From Bacillota bacterium (GTDB taxonomy: Bacteria > Bacillota > Limnochordia > Darwinibacteriales > Darwinibacteriaceae): a DNA stretch of 45,350 nt. The stretch lies in assembly GCA_029776155.1 (NCBI GenBank), contig JAKOTU010000059.1:1-45350 (forward strand), given 5' to 3'. The translations under genes and the position numbers were made by a program. Of the stretch, positions 13,728 through 21,658 are shown one piece after another. The notes under the pieces were generated by a model. That model saw only the letters and a list, made by a program, of their open reading frames with translations. It had not been told where the DNA came from and made no database searches. The number at the start of each line of letters is the position of its first letter. Position 1 is the first letter of the stretch.

Positions 13728-13818
13728 ATTCGTGGTAGCATTAAGCGTTCCTGCCGAATTAACAAGGAATAAATATGAATGGCGCTTGCATATTATCACA
13801 TTCGTGGTATAATGAAGC
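13728..13818. repeat. Imperfect 19-base direct repeat in the nagA/importer spacer, candidate operators
   Basis: Two copies, 13728-13746 (ATTCGTGGTAGCATTAAGC) and 13800-13818 (ATTCGTGGTATAATGAAGC), agree at 16 of 19 bases. The second copy contains the perfect -10 box of the plus-strand promoter. The first lies just ahead of nagA, over its probable promoter region. Duplicate sites over two divergent promoters suggest a shared regulator. No GntR-type NagR palindrome was recognised. Confidence 0.5.
13786..13813 (+). promoter_or_regulatory. Sigma-A-type promoter for the amino-acid importer genes
   Basis: A weak -35 (TTGCAT), a 16-base spacer and a perfect TATAAT at 13808-13813 lie 35 bases upstream of the substrate-binding protein start. 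The surrounding DNA is more AT-rich than the coding regions. Confidence 0.7.
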
Positions 13819-13848
13819 TAATTTGTACTACGAGAAAGGATGTTCGCC

Positions 13849-14601
13849 GTGAAGAAACTGTCTGTATTGTTTCTCGCTGCCAGCTTAGTACTCAGCTTAG
13901 GATCCCTCGCCTGGGGGCAGGGCGTGCTCAAAGTGGCCACAGAGGCCGGTTTCATGCCCTTTGAATACGTGGATGCGGCCACAGGCGAGCTCATGGGCTT
14001 TGACATGGACCTGATCAGGGCCATAGGCCAGGTGCTGGGCTTGGAGGTACAGATCGACAACATCGCCTGGGACGGACTGATTCCCGCGCTGCTCAATGGT
14101 AACTACGACGCCCTCATCGCCGGCATCACCATCACCCCTGAGCGCCAGGCTGCGGTGGACTTCTCTGAACCCTACTTCGAATCGGTGCTCACCGTTGTGG
14201 TCAAGGACGGAGCAGAGGTGGCAGGGTTGGATGATCTGGCAGGCAAAATCGCTGCCGTGCAGATCAATACCACCGGGGACTTTGCCGCCAGCGATCTCCA
14301 GGACGCCGGAGAGCTGAAAGGCGTTTCCCGCTATGACACCGTATCCGATGCCATGCAGGCTGTGCTCATCGGAGCGGCGGATGTGGTAATTATCGACCTC
14401 CCGGTGGCCAAAGCATATCTGGACGCCAATCCCCAGGCGCCCCTGCACCATGTGGGCCCTGTGGCAGATAATGAGTTCTACGGCATTGCCGTGAACAAGA
14501 ACAACAAGGCCCTGCTGGAGCAGATTAACGCTGCGCTGCAGCAACTGAAGGACAGCGGTACCTACGAGGAAATTTTCCAGAAGTGGTTTGGAGCAAACTA
14601 G
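13849..14601 (+). CDS. Polar amino-acid ABC transporter, substrate-binding protein
   Basis: This extracytoplasmic binding protein (family 3, glutamine/arginine/cystine type) has 250 residues. The GTG start is preferred because AAAGG lies nine bases ahead; an ATG three codons upstream abuts that site. A signal peptide (MKKLSVLFLAASLVLSLGSLAWG) is followed by a mature start near QGVLKVATEAGFMPFEY. No lipobox cysteine is present, so it may be released or held by another means, which is unusual for a Gram-positive binding protein. Typical blocks are GFDMDLIRAIG and ITITPERQAAVDFSEPYF. It is followed by a strong hairpin and then the permease gene. The ligand cannot be assigned more precisely than a polar amino acid. 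Confidence 0.93.
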   Translation: MKKLSVLFLAASLVLSLGSLAWGQGVLKVATEAGFMPFEYVDAATGELMGFDMDLIRAIGQVLGLEVQIDNIAWDGLIPALLNGNYDALIAGITITPERQAAVDFSEPYFESVLTVVVKDGAEVAGLDDLAGKIAAVQINTTGDFAASDLQDAGELKGVSRYDTVSDAMQAVLIGAADVVIIDLPVAKAYLDANPQAPLHHVGPVADNEFYGIAVNKNNKALLEQINAALQQLKDSGTYEEIFQKWFGAN

Positions 14602-14619
14602 AAGCATACAGCAGGTGAA

Positions 14620-14648
14620 AACAGGTGCGCAGGATCTGCGCACCTGTT
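14620..14648 (+). promoter_or_regulatory. Strong hairpin between binding-protein and permease genes
   Basis: This is a perfect 13-base-pair inverted repeat (AACAGGTGCGCAG / CTGCGCACCTGTT) with loop GAT, 18 bases after the binding-protein stop and just ahead of the permease ribosome-binding site. No T-run follows. Such hairpins commonly protect the upstream message and lower expression of the permease. Confidence 0.7.
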
Positions 14649-14669
14649 GCTGGGAAGGAGAATCGCATT

Positions 14670-15323
14670 TTGGGCTTTCGCTGGGATCTAGTCTGGGGCT
14701 CCCTGCCCACCTTGCTGCAGGGAGCCAAACTTACGGTGCAGTTAACGTCAATTGCGGTGTTTTTCGGCATAATCCTGGGCACCATCACGGGGATGGCCAG
14801 ATTATCCAAAACACCGCTGCGCTATGCCGCCGCCTCGTACATAGACATTATCCGGGGCACTCCCCTTTTAGTGCAGACTTTTCTGATTTTTTACGGCCTG
14901 CCCAGCCTAATTTCCCGCCCCATCCCCGCCTACACAGCCGCTGTCCTGGCCTTGAGCATCAACAGCGGCGCTTATGTGGGGGAGATTGTGCGCTCTGGGA
15001 TTCAGTCCATCGATAAGGGCCAGTGGGAAGCCGCGGCTTCTTTGGGGCTTTCCGGGAGCCAGACCATGGGGTTGATCATCTTGCCCCAGGCGTTCCGCCG
15101 CATCCTGCCCCCCTTAGGCAACGAGTTCATTGCCCTGCTGAAGGACTCCTCTTTAGTATCGGTAATTGCCCTGGAGGAGTTGGTGCGCAAGGGGCAGATC
15201 ATTATCGGCCGCACCTTCCGCCCCTTTGAGGTATGGCTGGCGGTGGCCATCATCTATTTCGTTATGACCTTTGTGGTTTCACGCCTGGTGAATGTGGTGG
15301 AAAAACGGGTTACGGCAGCTTAG
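14670..15323 (+). CDS. Polar amino-acid ABC transporter permease
   Basis: An inner-membrane permease of the HisM/GlnP family, 217 residues from the TTG start. The TTG has GGAAGGAG nine bases ahead; a longer frame starting at a GTG within the hairpin is less likely. Several membrane helices are visible (for example LTSIAVFFGIILGTITGMA and IYFVMTFVVSRLV). The EAA loop reads EAAASLGLSGSQTMGLIILPQAFRRILPP and would contact an ATPase. RGTPLLVQTFLIFYGLP is a family signature. No ATP-binding subunit gene follows: the next gene, dnaI, is convergent and overlaps the 3' end by 14 bases. The ATPase must be encoded elsewhere. Confidence 0.93.
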   Translation: MGFRWDLVWGSLPTLLQGAKLTVQLTSIAVFFGIILGTITGMARLSKTPLRYAAASYIDIIRGTPLLVQTFLIFYGLPSLISRPIPAYTAAVLALSINSGAYVGEIVRSGIQSIDKGQWEAAASLGLSGSQTMGLIILPQAFRRILPPLGNEFIALLKDSSLVSVIALEELVRKGQIIIGRTFRPFEVWLAVAIIYFVMTFVVSRLVNVVEKRVTAA

Positions 15324-16062
15324 GTGCGTATTTGACATGCCGCGTGCGGTAATCGATCCCTTTGAGGAAAAGGTGCAGGTTGCTGCCGATAATCCGGGAG
15401 GCAACCCGCATGCCCACCCGGGCATCTAGATCGTGCAGGCCGTAATTGGTGGTAAACACGGTTGGCTTTAAGTTGTTCAGGCGGCCGTCCACAATAATGA
15501 GCAGGCGCTCCACCACCCAGTCCGTGGCCCGATCCGTGCCCAGATCATCCATGATGAGCAGATCCGCGTTGAGCAGCGGTTCTAGGGGAACATTGCTGGT
15601 GCGCATCTGCTCTAAGAGCGTGGGCACGTAGACAAAGGCCACAGAATACTTGTCCCTCAGCTCATTGGCTATGGCTGCGGCCAGGTGGGTCTTGCCCGTT
15701 CCCGAAGGGCCAGTGAGAATAATGCCCCGGCCATTGTCGATCCTGTCGAAGTTGCGGGCAAAGGATCTGCTGCTTTCAAAGGCATGGCGGTTGAGTTCCG
15801 TCACTTGAAACCCGTCAAAGGACTTAGCCTGCAGCGCCAGGGGCAGGGGATGGGAAGCGGGGATAGCTAACAGCCTCTCCCGGTTTTCGCGCTCCTGCTC
15901 CCTTTGCTGTTTGATGCAAGCGCAATCAGTGACCAGCCACAACCCTCGGCCCAGGGAAGCGGGCACGGGGAGGGGGTGGCTTTTGTAGATCTTATGGCGC
16001 ACTTCTCCGCACACCGGGCACGGCTGTCCCTTGAGGCTCCGCCTCAATCCGTGCTTAATCAT
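15310..16062 (-). CDS. dnaI: Primosomal helicase loader DnaI/DnaC
   Basis: It loads the replicative DNA helicase at the origin and at restarting forks. It has 250 residues from the ATG chosen. The ATG overlaps the end of the DnaD-domain gene (ATGATTAA), implying coupled translation; the longer open frame upstream is the other gene in a different frame. The N-terminal zinc-binding cysteines are C15, C18, C47 and C49 (CPVC and CAC), as in DnaI. The AAA+ ATPase has Walker A GPSGTGKT (118-125), Walker B LLIMDDLG (168-175) and a TTNY sensor. The dnaD-type gene followed by dnaI mirrors dnaB-dnaI of Bacillus. Confidence 0.93.
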   Translation of the reverse strand: MIKHGLRRSLKGQPCPVCGEVRHKIYKSHPLPVPASLGRGLWLVTDCACIKQQREQERENRERLLAIPASHPLPLALQAKSFDGFQVTELNRHAFESSRSFARNFDRIDNGRGIILTGPSGTGKTHLAAAIANELRDKYSVAFVYVPTLLEQMRTSNVPLEPLLNADLLIMDDLGTDRATDWVVERLLIIVDGRLNNLKPTVFTTNYGLHDLDARVGMRVASRIIGSNLHLFLKGIDYRTRHVKYAPKLP

Positions 16063-16459
16063 CCAAGAACGAAAAGAGGCTGAGGTCCTGTTCAGTTTCG
16101 ATGTAGGTGAAATCTTCCCTCCGGATCTTCGTCTGAGCGGCATAGGGCCTGTCTCCTCCGTTCTTGTGCTTGTCCTCATTTAGGGCCGACCAGTAGGCGC
16201 GGAAGCGTTCTTCGGTAGTAATACCGTGCAGAAGCCAATCTTCGATGATGCGGTAGATATAGTTAAAGGAGATGTGCATGTTCCGGCCTGCCAGGCGCCT
16301 CCTTCTCTGCTCCTGCTTGGCCCGGAGGATGGCGCAGCCTATGACAAAGGGGCTCATCCCCTCATCCTGGGCAGCTAGAAGCTTTTCCTTCTGCGCGCTG
16401 GACAGCGGCCCCACCTTCTGTTCATATAACGAAAAGACATCTTCCATTCTAGGTTCCAC
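16055..16459 (-). CDS. Short DnaD-domain replication protein
   Basis: This 134-residue protein carries a DnaD/DnaB C-terminal type domain (about residues 10-85), recognisable from MSPFVIGCAILRAKQEQRRR and FNYIYRIIEDWLLHGITTEERF. Such domains bind DNA and help recruit the DnaI-helicase complex. It is much shorter than DnaD or DnaB of Bacillus and appears to lack the winged-helix part. The start is GTG with a GGAGGTGGAGG region ahead; an ATG four codons in is possible. It overlaps the surface-protein gene upstream by 11 bases and dnaI downstream by eight. Confidence 0.83.
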   Translation of the reverse strand: MEPRMEDVFSLYEQKVGPLSSAQKEKLLAAQDEGMSPFVIGCAILRAKQEQRRRRLAGRNMHISFNYIYRIIEDWLLHGITTEERFRAYWSALNEDKHKNGGDRPYAAQTKIRREDFTYIETEQDLSLFSFLDD

Positions 16460-17258
16460 GCCTCCACCTCCAGAGCAAAAAACATGCTGCGGCAGCTATA
16501 CCCGCCCCACCCAGAAAAAACCCGTAAGTAGACTTACCAGCATACACAGGCACCAACACACCCTTACTCAGCTGGGCTTTTTGGCTGTGCCGTGCCAAGC
16601 GCGGGGCCAACAGATCAAAAACCGGCACTCCCGTTCCCCCCACCTGCCAAGGCCCCAGGCCCGTTTCCCGCCAAAAATCAGGGGCCAAGCCGTCGAAGGA
16701 TCCCACCAGGACATAATAGCCCCACTTTGGGCTGGGGCTGGGTAGAAGCGTCCTGTCCACCTGCAGGCGGATGATGTTCTCTCCAGGCAGCGCGCGGCTG
16801 CTTACTCCCTGGCTGAAGACGGCAAAACTCCCCTCCGGCCCACACCGGATGTAGAGCCTGGTTTCCCCAAAGGGAGCCGCACTTAAGCGCAGATCCCAGC
16901 CAGCAGAGGAACCTGTGCTCAGCTGGTGGGAGCCCAGGAAGATAGTATCTGGCCCAGGACGGCTTCCTGTAGTTATATACACTTCGAGGCGCTGGTGGAA
17001 GTAGCCTTCCGGGGCGCGGAAGGGATTGGTTAAGGCAGCGAATTCCAAATCGAAATAGACGTACTGCTCGTCGGCGCTGACCTCCAGACTGAGCAGGTCA
17101 AACAGGCCGGGGACGAACACCTCGTGGCTGGGATACTCCACATCCCCTGCCCCCCGGTCATCTCCCCTGGGATCCCGCATCTGGAACAGCACCTGGCCAG
17201 CTGCGGCCTGTCCGCCTGTGCACAGCAGAACCAGGAGCCACACCAAGATCCTCTGCAC
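16449..17258 (-). CDS. Membrane-anchored surface protein with glucodextranase C-terminal-like domain
   Basis: It has 269 residues with an N-terminal signal peptide (about 1-21, LVWLLVLLCTGGQAAAG), an extracellular domain and one C-terminal membrane helix (about 243-263, FFLGGAGIAAAACFLLW) ending in a basic tail. The opening DPRGDDRGAGDVEYPSHEVF with VPGLFDLLSLEV resembles the C-terminal binding module of glucodextranase and pullulanase-type surface proteins, a beta-sandwich linked to S-layer or carbohydrate association. No catalytic domain is attached. The start is GTG with GGAGGG ahead. It lies between alr and the DnaD-domain gene in one compact run. A role in envelope or glycan binding is inferred from the domain alone. 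Confidence 0.72.
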   Translation of the reverse strand: MQRILVWLLVLLCTGGQAAAGQVLFQMRDPRGDDRGAGDVEYPSHEVFVPGLFDLLSLEVSADEQYVYFDLEFAALTNPFRAPEGYFHQRLEVYITTGSRPGPDTIFLGSHQLSTGSSAGWDLRLSAAPFGETRLYIRCGPEGSFAVFSQGVSSRALPGENIIRLQVDRTLLPSPSPKWGYYVLVGSFDGLAPDFWRETGLGPWQVGGTGVPVFDLLAPRLARHSQKAQLSKGVLVPVYAGKSTYGFFLGGAGIAAAACFLLWRWRRGT

Positions 17259-17282
17259 GCTCCATCCCTCCGTATAGGGATC

Positions 17283-18410
17283 CTATGCGGGGGGAGGCGC
17301 GATATACACCCTTTCCACCCGGTTGGTGAGCATGCAGGTGATCTCATAGTTGATGGTTCCCAGATGCCTGGCCCAGTCGTCGGCAGTGACGGCCAAGTTT
17401 CCATCTGTTCCCAGCAGGATCACTTCATCCCCAATGCGCACCGGCAGATCCCCCACGTCCACCATGGTGTGGTCCATGGTCACATTCCCCACAATGGGGC
17501 AGTAATGCCCGTGGATGATCACCTGCCCCCGGTTCCCCAGCCGCCGGGAAAGCCCGTCGGCATAACCGATGGGCAGAACAGCCAGGGACGTTTCCTTCCA
17601 GGTTACATAGGTTCCGCCGTAGCTGACGGCACTACCCGCGGGCACCCTCTTCACGAAGGCCACCCGGGTCTTCAAGCTCAGCGCGGGCCTCAGGTCCAAT
17701 GGGCGCCTCCCATCGGGGTACAGGCCGTAAATGCCCAGCCCCACCCGGACCAGATCCTGGCGGGATTCGGGGAAGAACAAGGTGGCCGCGGTATTGGCGG
17801 CGTGGTACAAGGGCACCTGGACTTTCCGGGCAGCCAAATCCTCCTTCACACGGCAAAAGCGCTCCCACTGCCAGCGGGTGTATTCCAGATCCGGCTCTTC
17901 AGCCCGGGCAAAATGGGTGAACACTCCCTGGATCTCCAGCCCCGGCAGGCTCTGCACCAACTCTACCAGGGCGCCAAAGTCGCCGGGCAAAAGTCCCAGC
18001 CGGCCCATGCCCGTATCCACCTTGATGTGCACCTTCGCCGTCTTGCCCTGGGCCACCGCCGCCTTGGACAGGAGGCGGGCAATATGGGGCTCAAACACGG
18101 TCACGGCCAGATCGTATGCTACACACACATCCAGCTCATCTGCACCCACTGCCCCCAACACCAAAATGGGGGCGGTAATGCCTCCCCGGCGCAGCCGCAC
18201 GGCCTCTTCCGGCAGGGCGGTGGCCAGCCAATTGGCGCCGTGGGCGATCATGGTGTAGGCTGTCTCCAAAGCGCCGTGCCCATAGGCGTTGCCCTTCACC
18301 ACAGCCATAAGTTCACAGCCGGGGCCGATCAACTGGCGAAACTGCTGTACATTGTGTGCTATGTTTTCTAGGCTAACCTCCGCCCACACCTGTCTGGTGA
18401 GCTTGCTCAT
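17283..18410 (-). CDS. alr: Alanine racemase
   Basis: This PLP enzyme makes D-alanine for peptidoglycan and, where present, teichoic acids. It has 375 residues. The PLP lysine is Lys39 in AVVKGNAYGHG, the second catalytic base Tyr264 lies in SAVSYGGTY, and the substrate loop VDTGMGRLG is present. The C-terminal beta domain ends TNRVERVYIAPPPA. It is located 17 bases after nnr. In many Firmicutes alr follows acpS-nnr as here and precedes the EndoAI toxin-antitoxin pair, which is absent here. A vegetative or spore role cannot be told apart. Confidence 0.96.
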   Translation of the reverse strand: MSKLTRQVWAEVSLENIAHNVQQFRQLIGPGCELMAVVKGNAYGHGALETAYTMIAHGANWLATALPEEAVRLRRGGITAPILVLGAVGADELDVCVAYDLAVTVFEPHIARLLSKAAVAQGKTAKVHIKVDTGMGRLGLLPGDFGALVELVQSLPGLEIQGVFTHFARAEEPDLEYTRWQWERFCRVKEDLAARKVQVPLYHAANTAATLFFPESRQDLVRVGLGIYGLYPDGRRPLDLRPALSLKTRVAFVKRVPAGSAVSYGGTYVTWKETSLAVLPIGYADGLSRRLGNRGQVIIHGHYCPIVGNVTMDHTMVDVGDLPVRIGDEVILLGTDGNLAVTADDWARHLGTINYEITCMLTNRVERVYIAPPPA

Positions 18411-18427
18411 GGAGGCACCACTCCGTC

Positions 18428-19942
18428 CTATTGCAAAATCTCCTGGATGAAAGGGAGGCAGTCGCCGGCCTTCAGGCCCCGAGGGCCTTTGGCCGCGGCT
18501 AGATCACCGGCCCGGCCGTGCACGTAGGCGGCCAGGGCCCCAGCCCGCAGTGGCTCCAGCCCTTGGCCCAAGAGGGCCGCGGTCAGGCCGGTGAGGATAT
18601 CCCCGGTACCCGCGGTGGCGAGCCCGTGGTTGCCGGTACTGTTAATGTACACCCTCTCTGGCGCAGCGGTCACCGTGGGGGCACCCTTAAGGACCACCAC
18701 CAACCCCCACTGCTGGGCGTAGTTTAAGGCACTGCCCACCCGATCCCCATTCACCGCTGCCGGATCGGAAGCGGTGAGCCGGGCCATTTCCCCCGGATGG
18801 GGGGTGAGCACCCAGCGCCGGCGTTGTTCCGGGGGCACGCTGCGCAGAAAATCACTGCCCAAGGCGGCGAGCCCGTCCGCGTCAATTACCGCGGGGCCGT
18901 CCCAGCTGGCCAGCAGCGTCTGCACTACCTTGGTCACCTGCCGACTGCGGCCCAACCCTGGGCCGATGGCCAGCACATCTTTACCCTGAAGCAGGCCCTG
19001 GAGCTTTTCCAAACTCCCTTCCCCCACCGTACCCCCTTCCGCTTCGGGTACGGGAACCACGATCAGTTCATCGGGGGCAAAGCGGTTGTAAATGCCCTCG
19101 GGCACAGCCACCGTAACCATGCCTCCCCCGCCCCGCAGCACCGCCTGCCCGCACAGCCAGGCAGCCCCGGCATAACCCAGGGAGCCAGCCACAACCAAGG
19201 TATGTCCGTGACTGCCCTTATGGGACCAAGGCTGGCGCTCAGGCAGCCAGTTTAAGGCAGCTGGCCCCACCAGCTCCCGGGCGATTCCCTCGGCCCTGAG
19301 GGGAAAGCCCAGATCGACCAGGACATTGCGCCCGGCATAGGCCCGGCCCGGGTAGAGGAGGTTCCCCAGCTTGAGCAGCCCCAGGTTGATGGTGAGGTCG
19401 GCCCGGATGGCCTCCGAAACTTCACCCGTGGCCGAATTTACGCCAGTGGGGCAGTCAATGGCCACCACAGGGCTCTGGATTTCGTTCACCAGCTGGATTA
19501 GGGCTGTCCACCCTTCGTCCAGCGGACCGGTAAAGCCCGTGCCCAACAGGGCATCGATGATCAAATCAGCAAAACTGAGACTTAACTTCACCTTGTGCAG
19601 CTGCTTAAAATCAACGGACACTAAATCTGCCCCGAGCTTCTGCAGGATGGCCAAATTGGCGGCGTTCTCCTTGGTGGCCCGTTTTTGGTCCCCCACCAGG
19701 TATACTTTCACCCGCGCTCCTAGGGCCAGCAGCTGCCGGGCCGCAACCAGCCCATCCCCGCCGTTGTTGCCCGGCCCGGCCAGGATGTGCACCCGCTTGC
19801 CCTCCAGGGGAGCATACTCCCCCTTGAGCACCTCCACAATGCGGCTCCCTGCAGTTTCCATCACAACTAAAGAAGAAAGGCCGAGGGACTCAAAGGCCTT
19901 CTTCTCCAAACTGCGCATTTCTGCTCCGGTTACCACCCGCAT
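18428..19942 (-). CDS. nnr: Bifunctional NAD(P)H-hydrate repair enzyme (epimerase plus dehydratase)
   Basis: It repairs damaged NADHX and NADPHX. The N-terminal YjeF domain (about 1-215) is the epimerase, with PGNNGGDGLVAAR and DALLGTGFTGPL. The C-terminal ribokinase-like domain (about 230-500) is the ADP-dependent dehydratase, with KGSHGHTLVVAGSLGYAGAA, GPGLGRS, TPHPGEMARL and the nucleotide-site AGTGDILTGL. It has 504 residues, normal for the fused form. The start overlaps the acpS end by 13 bases and alr follows. Confidence 0.95.
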   Translation of the reverse strand: MRVVTGAEMRSLEKKAFESLGLSSLVVMETAGSRIVEVLKGEYAPLEGKRVHILAGPGNNGGDGLVAARQLLALGARVKVYLVGDQKRATKENAANLAILQKLGADLVSVDFKQLHKVKLSLSFADLIIDALLGTGFTGPLDEGWTALIQLVNEIQSPVVAIDCPTGVNSATGEVSEAIRADLTINLGLLKLGNLLYPGRAYAGRNVLVDLGFPLRAEGIARELVGPAALNWLPERQPWSHKGSHGHTLVVAGSLGYAGAAWLCGQAVLRGGGGMVTVAVPEGIYNRFAPDELIVVPVPEAEGGTVGEGSLEKLQGLLQGKDVLAIGPGLGRSRQVTKVVQTLLASWDGPAVIDADGLAALGSDFLRSVPPEQRRRWVLTPHPGEMARLTASDPAAVNGDRVGSALNYAQQWGLVVVLKGAPTVTAAPERVYINSTGNHGLATAGTGDILTGLTAALLGQGLEPLRAGALAAYVHGRAGDLAAAKGPRGLKAGDCLPFIQEILQ

Positions 19943-20319
19943 GTCTCTTCCTCCCCCAAGGCGAGGGCGTAGGCCACCGCCAGATCCTTGGTGTGGGATA
20001 AGCTCAGGCAGAAACCTGTCACACCCTGCTCCGCGGCAATCTGGGCCGCCGGCTCCAAAAGGCGCACCTGGGGCCTGCCCCAGCGGTCGGAGAAGATCTC
20101 CACCGCCGAAAAGGGCACGCCCTGGGTGAACCCCCGCCCCAAAGCCTTCATCACTGCCTCCTTGGCGGCAAAGCGGGCTGCCCAGGACTCTGCACCCTTC
20201 TGCCGCAGCTCTTCCCGTTCCCGGGGCGTGTAGATCCGCTCGCGAAAGCGGGGCTTAGCCAAGGCGCGGACAATGCGCTGAACTTCCACGATGTCCACGC
20301 CGCAGCCCTTAACTGGCAC
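19930..20319 (-). CDS. acpS: Holo-[acyl-carrier-protein] synthase
   Basis: It transfers 4'-phosphopantetheine from CoA to the acyl carrier protein of fatty-acid synthesis. The signatures GVDIVEVQRI with the Mg-binding Asp, ARFAAKEAVMKALG with the Mg-binding Glu, and LSLSHTKDLAVAYAL are present. The start is uncertain. A GTG giving MPVKGCGVDIVE (129 residues) best fits the family N-terminus and has AGGGTGG five bases ahead. A GTG three codons earlier (20328) and a TTG at 20343 are also open. The gene sits between glmM and nnr and overlaps both slightly. Confidence 0.92.
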   Translation of the reverse strand: MPVKGCGVDIVEVQRIVRALAKPRFRERIYTPREREELRQKGAESWAARFAAKEAVMKALGRGFTQGVPFSAVEIFSDRWGRPQVRLLEPAAQIAAEQGVTGFCLSLSHTKDLAVAYALALGEEETCGW

Positions 20320-21655
20320 GGCTGCCACCCTGCTCCTGTTCAATCACCGTTATTACTGGCTCCAACACAGCTTGGAGCGTAGCCTGGTCCGGATGCTCGC
20401 CCATCACCCTGATTACGGGCTCTGTTCCCGAGGCCCGCACAAACAGGCGGCCAAAGGGAGCCAGCTTCTCTTGGGCCAGGTTGATGGCCTCTTGGATGCG
20501 GGCATTATCCTGCCAACCGTTTTTGTTCTCCACCCGCACATTGACCAGCTGCTGGGGGAAAATGCTCATGCAGGCAGCCAGCTCCGCCAGGGGCTTGCCC
20601 TGGATGGCCCTGGTTTCCAAAAGCTTCAGCGCGGTGAGCATACCATCGCCCGTGGTGGAATTCTCCAGGAAGATGATGTGCCCCGACTGCTCGCCGCCGA
20701 GGATGCTGCCCAGCTCCAGCATGGTTTCCAGCACATAACGGTCGCCGGGCTTGGCGTACACCACATCGCCGCCGCTTTCCAGAAAAGCTTTGCGCAGACC
20801 GCCGTTGGAGTAGGCGGTGGCCACCACTTTGCCCGCGGGCAGGCGGCCCTGCTTCAACAGGTACAGCCCGATAATGGCCAGGATCTGATCTCCGTCAATG
20901 AAACCGCCCTGTTCATCCACGACCAGGATGCGGTCGCCGTCGCCGTCGAAGGCAAAGCCTAAGTCCGCCCCCGCTTCCCTGGTCAGGTTTTGGATTTTTT
21001 CCGGATAAGTAGAACCACAGAAATGATTGATATTAGTCCCGTTGGGCTGATCATAGTAGGCAGTTACTTTGGCACCTAGACTGCTGAACAGCTGGGCTGC
21101 ATAGGCGGAAGTTGCCCCATTGGCGCAGTCCAAGGCTACGTGCAGCCCCCGCAGGTCCAAGGAGACCTGCTCCTTGAGGTATTCTAAGTACAATCCCGCC
21201 GTTTCAGGCTTGGGAATCACCCTGCCCACCGCTTCAGCAATGGGCCTGGGGCCGTCATCTGCGGCAATAAGTTCTTCGATTTCCTCTTCCTCAGCCTCCG
21301 ACAACTTGTAGCCATCGGGGCCGAACACTTTGATTCCGTTATCTTCCAAGGGGTTGTGGGAAGCGGAAATGACAATCCCCCCGGCACAACCCAGGGCCTT
21401 GGTGAGAAAGGCCACCCCAGGTGTGGGGATAATCCCCACGAGGAAGGCGTCCAAGCCCGTGGATGTCACTCCAGCCACCACCGCGCTTTCCAGCATCTGA
21501 CCGGAAAGGCGGGTGTCCCGTCCGATGATGATGGGCCCCTGGGACTTTTCCCTCAGCCTGAGCGCGGCTGCCCGGCCGATGCGCAGGGCCAGCTCAGGCG
21601 TGAGCTCGCTGTTGGCCACACCGCGCACGCCGTCAGTACCGAAATATCTCCCCAT
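20309..21655 (-). CDS. glmM: Phosphoglucosamine mutase
   Basis: It converts glucosamine-6-phosphate to glucosamine-1-phosphate on the way to UDP-GlcNAc. At 448 residues the length is normal. The phosphoserine lies in ISASHNP (Ser99), the metal loop is DGDGDR (237-242), the sugar-binding loop is GGEQSGHI, and the phosphate-binding loop is RASGTEPVIRVM. It is the third gene of the conserved cdaA-cdaR-glmM set, where GlmM can bind and restrain CdaA in other Firmicutes. The usual follower glmS is not here; acpS comes next. Confidence 0.97.
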   Translation of the reverse strand: MGRYFGTDGVRGVANSELTPELALRIGRAAALRLREKSQGPIIIGRDTRLSGQMLESAVVAGVTSTGLDAFLVGIIPTPGVAFLTKALGCAGGIVISASHNPLEDNGIKVFGPDGYKLSEAEEEEIEELIAADDGPRPIAEAVGRVIPKPETAGLYLEYLKEQVSLDLRGLHVALDCANGATSAYAAQLFSSLGAKVTAYYDQPNGTNINHFCGSTYPEKIQNLTREAGADLGFAFDGDGDRILVVDEQGGFIDGDQILAIIGLYLLKQGRLPAGKVVATAYSNGGLRKAFLESGGDVVYAKPGDRYVLETMLELGSILGGEQSGHIIFLENSTTGDGMLTALKLLETRAIQGKPLAELAACMSIFPQQLVNVRVENKNGWQDNARIQEAINLAQEKLAPFGRLFVRASGTEPVIRVMGEHPDQATLQAVLEPVITVIEQEQGGSRAS

Positions 21656-21658
21656 ACA

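Noticed and set aside
13702..13848. Riboswitch or NagR/DasR-type palindrome in the nagA/importer spacer
   Set aside because: The leader is too short for a known riboswitch and no palindromic GntR site was found; only the direct repeat is supported.
17124..18371. Plus-strand open frame of about 415 codons antisense to alr
   Set aside because: Composition is His/Gln/Gly-rich nonsense and the opposite strand is clearly alanine racemase.
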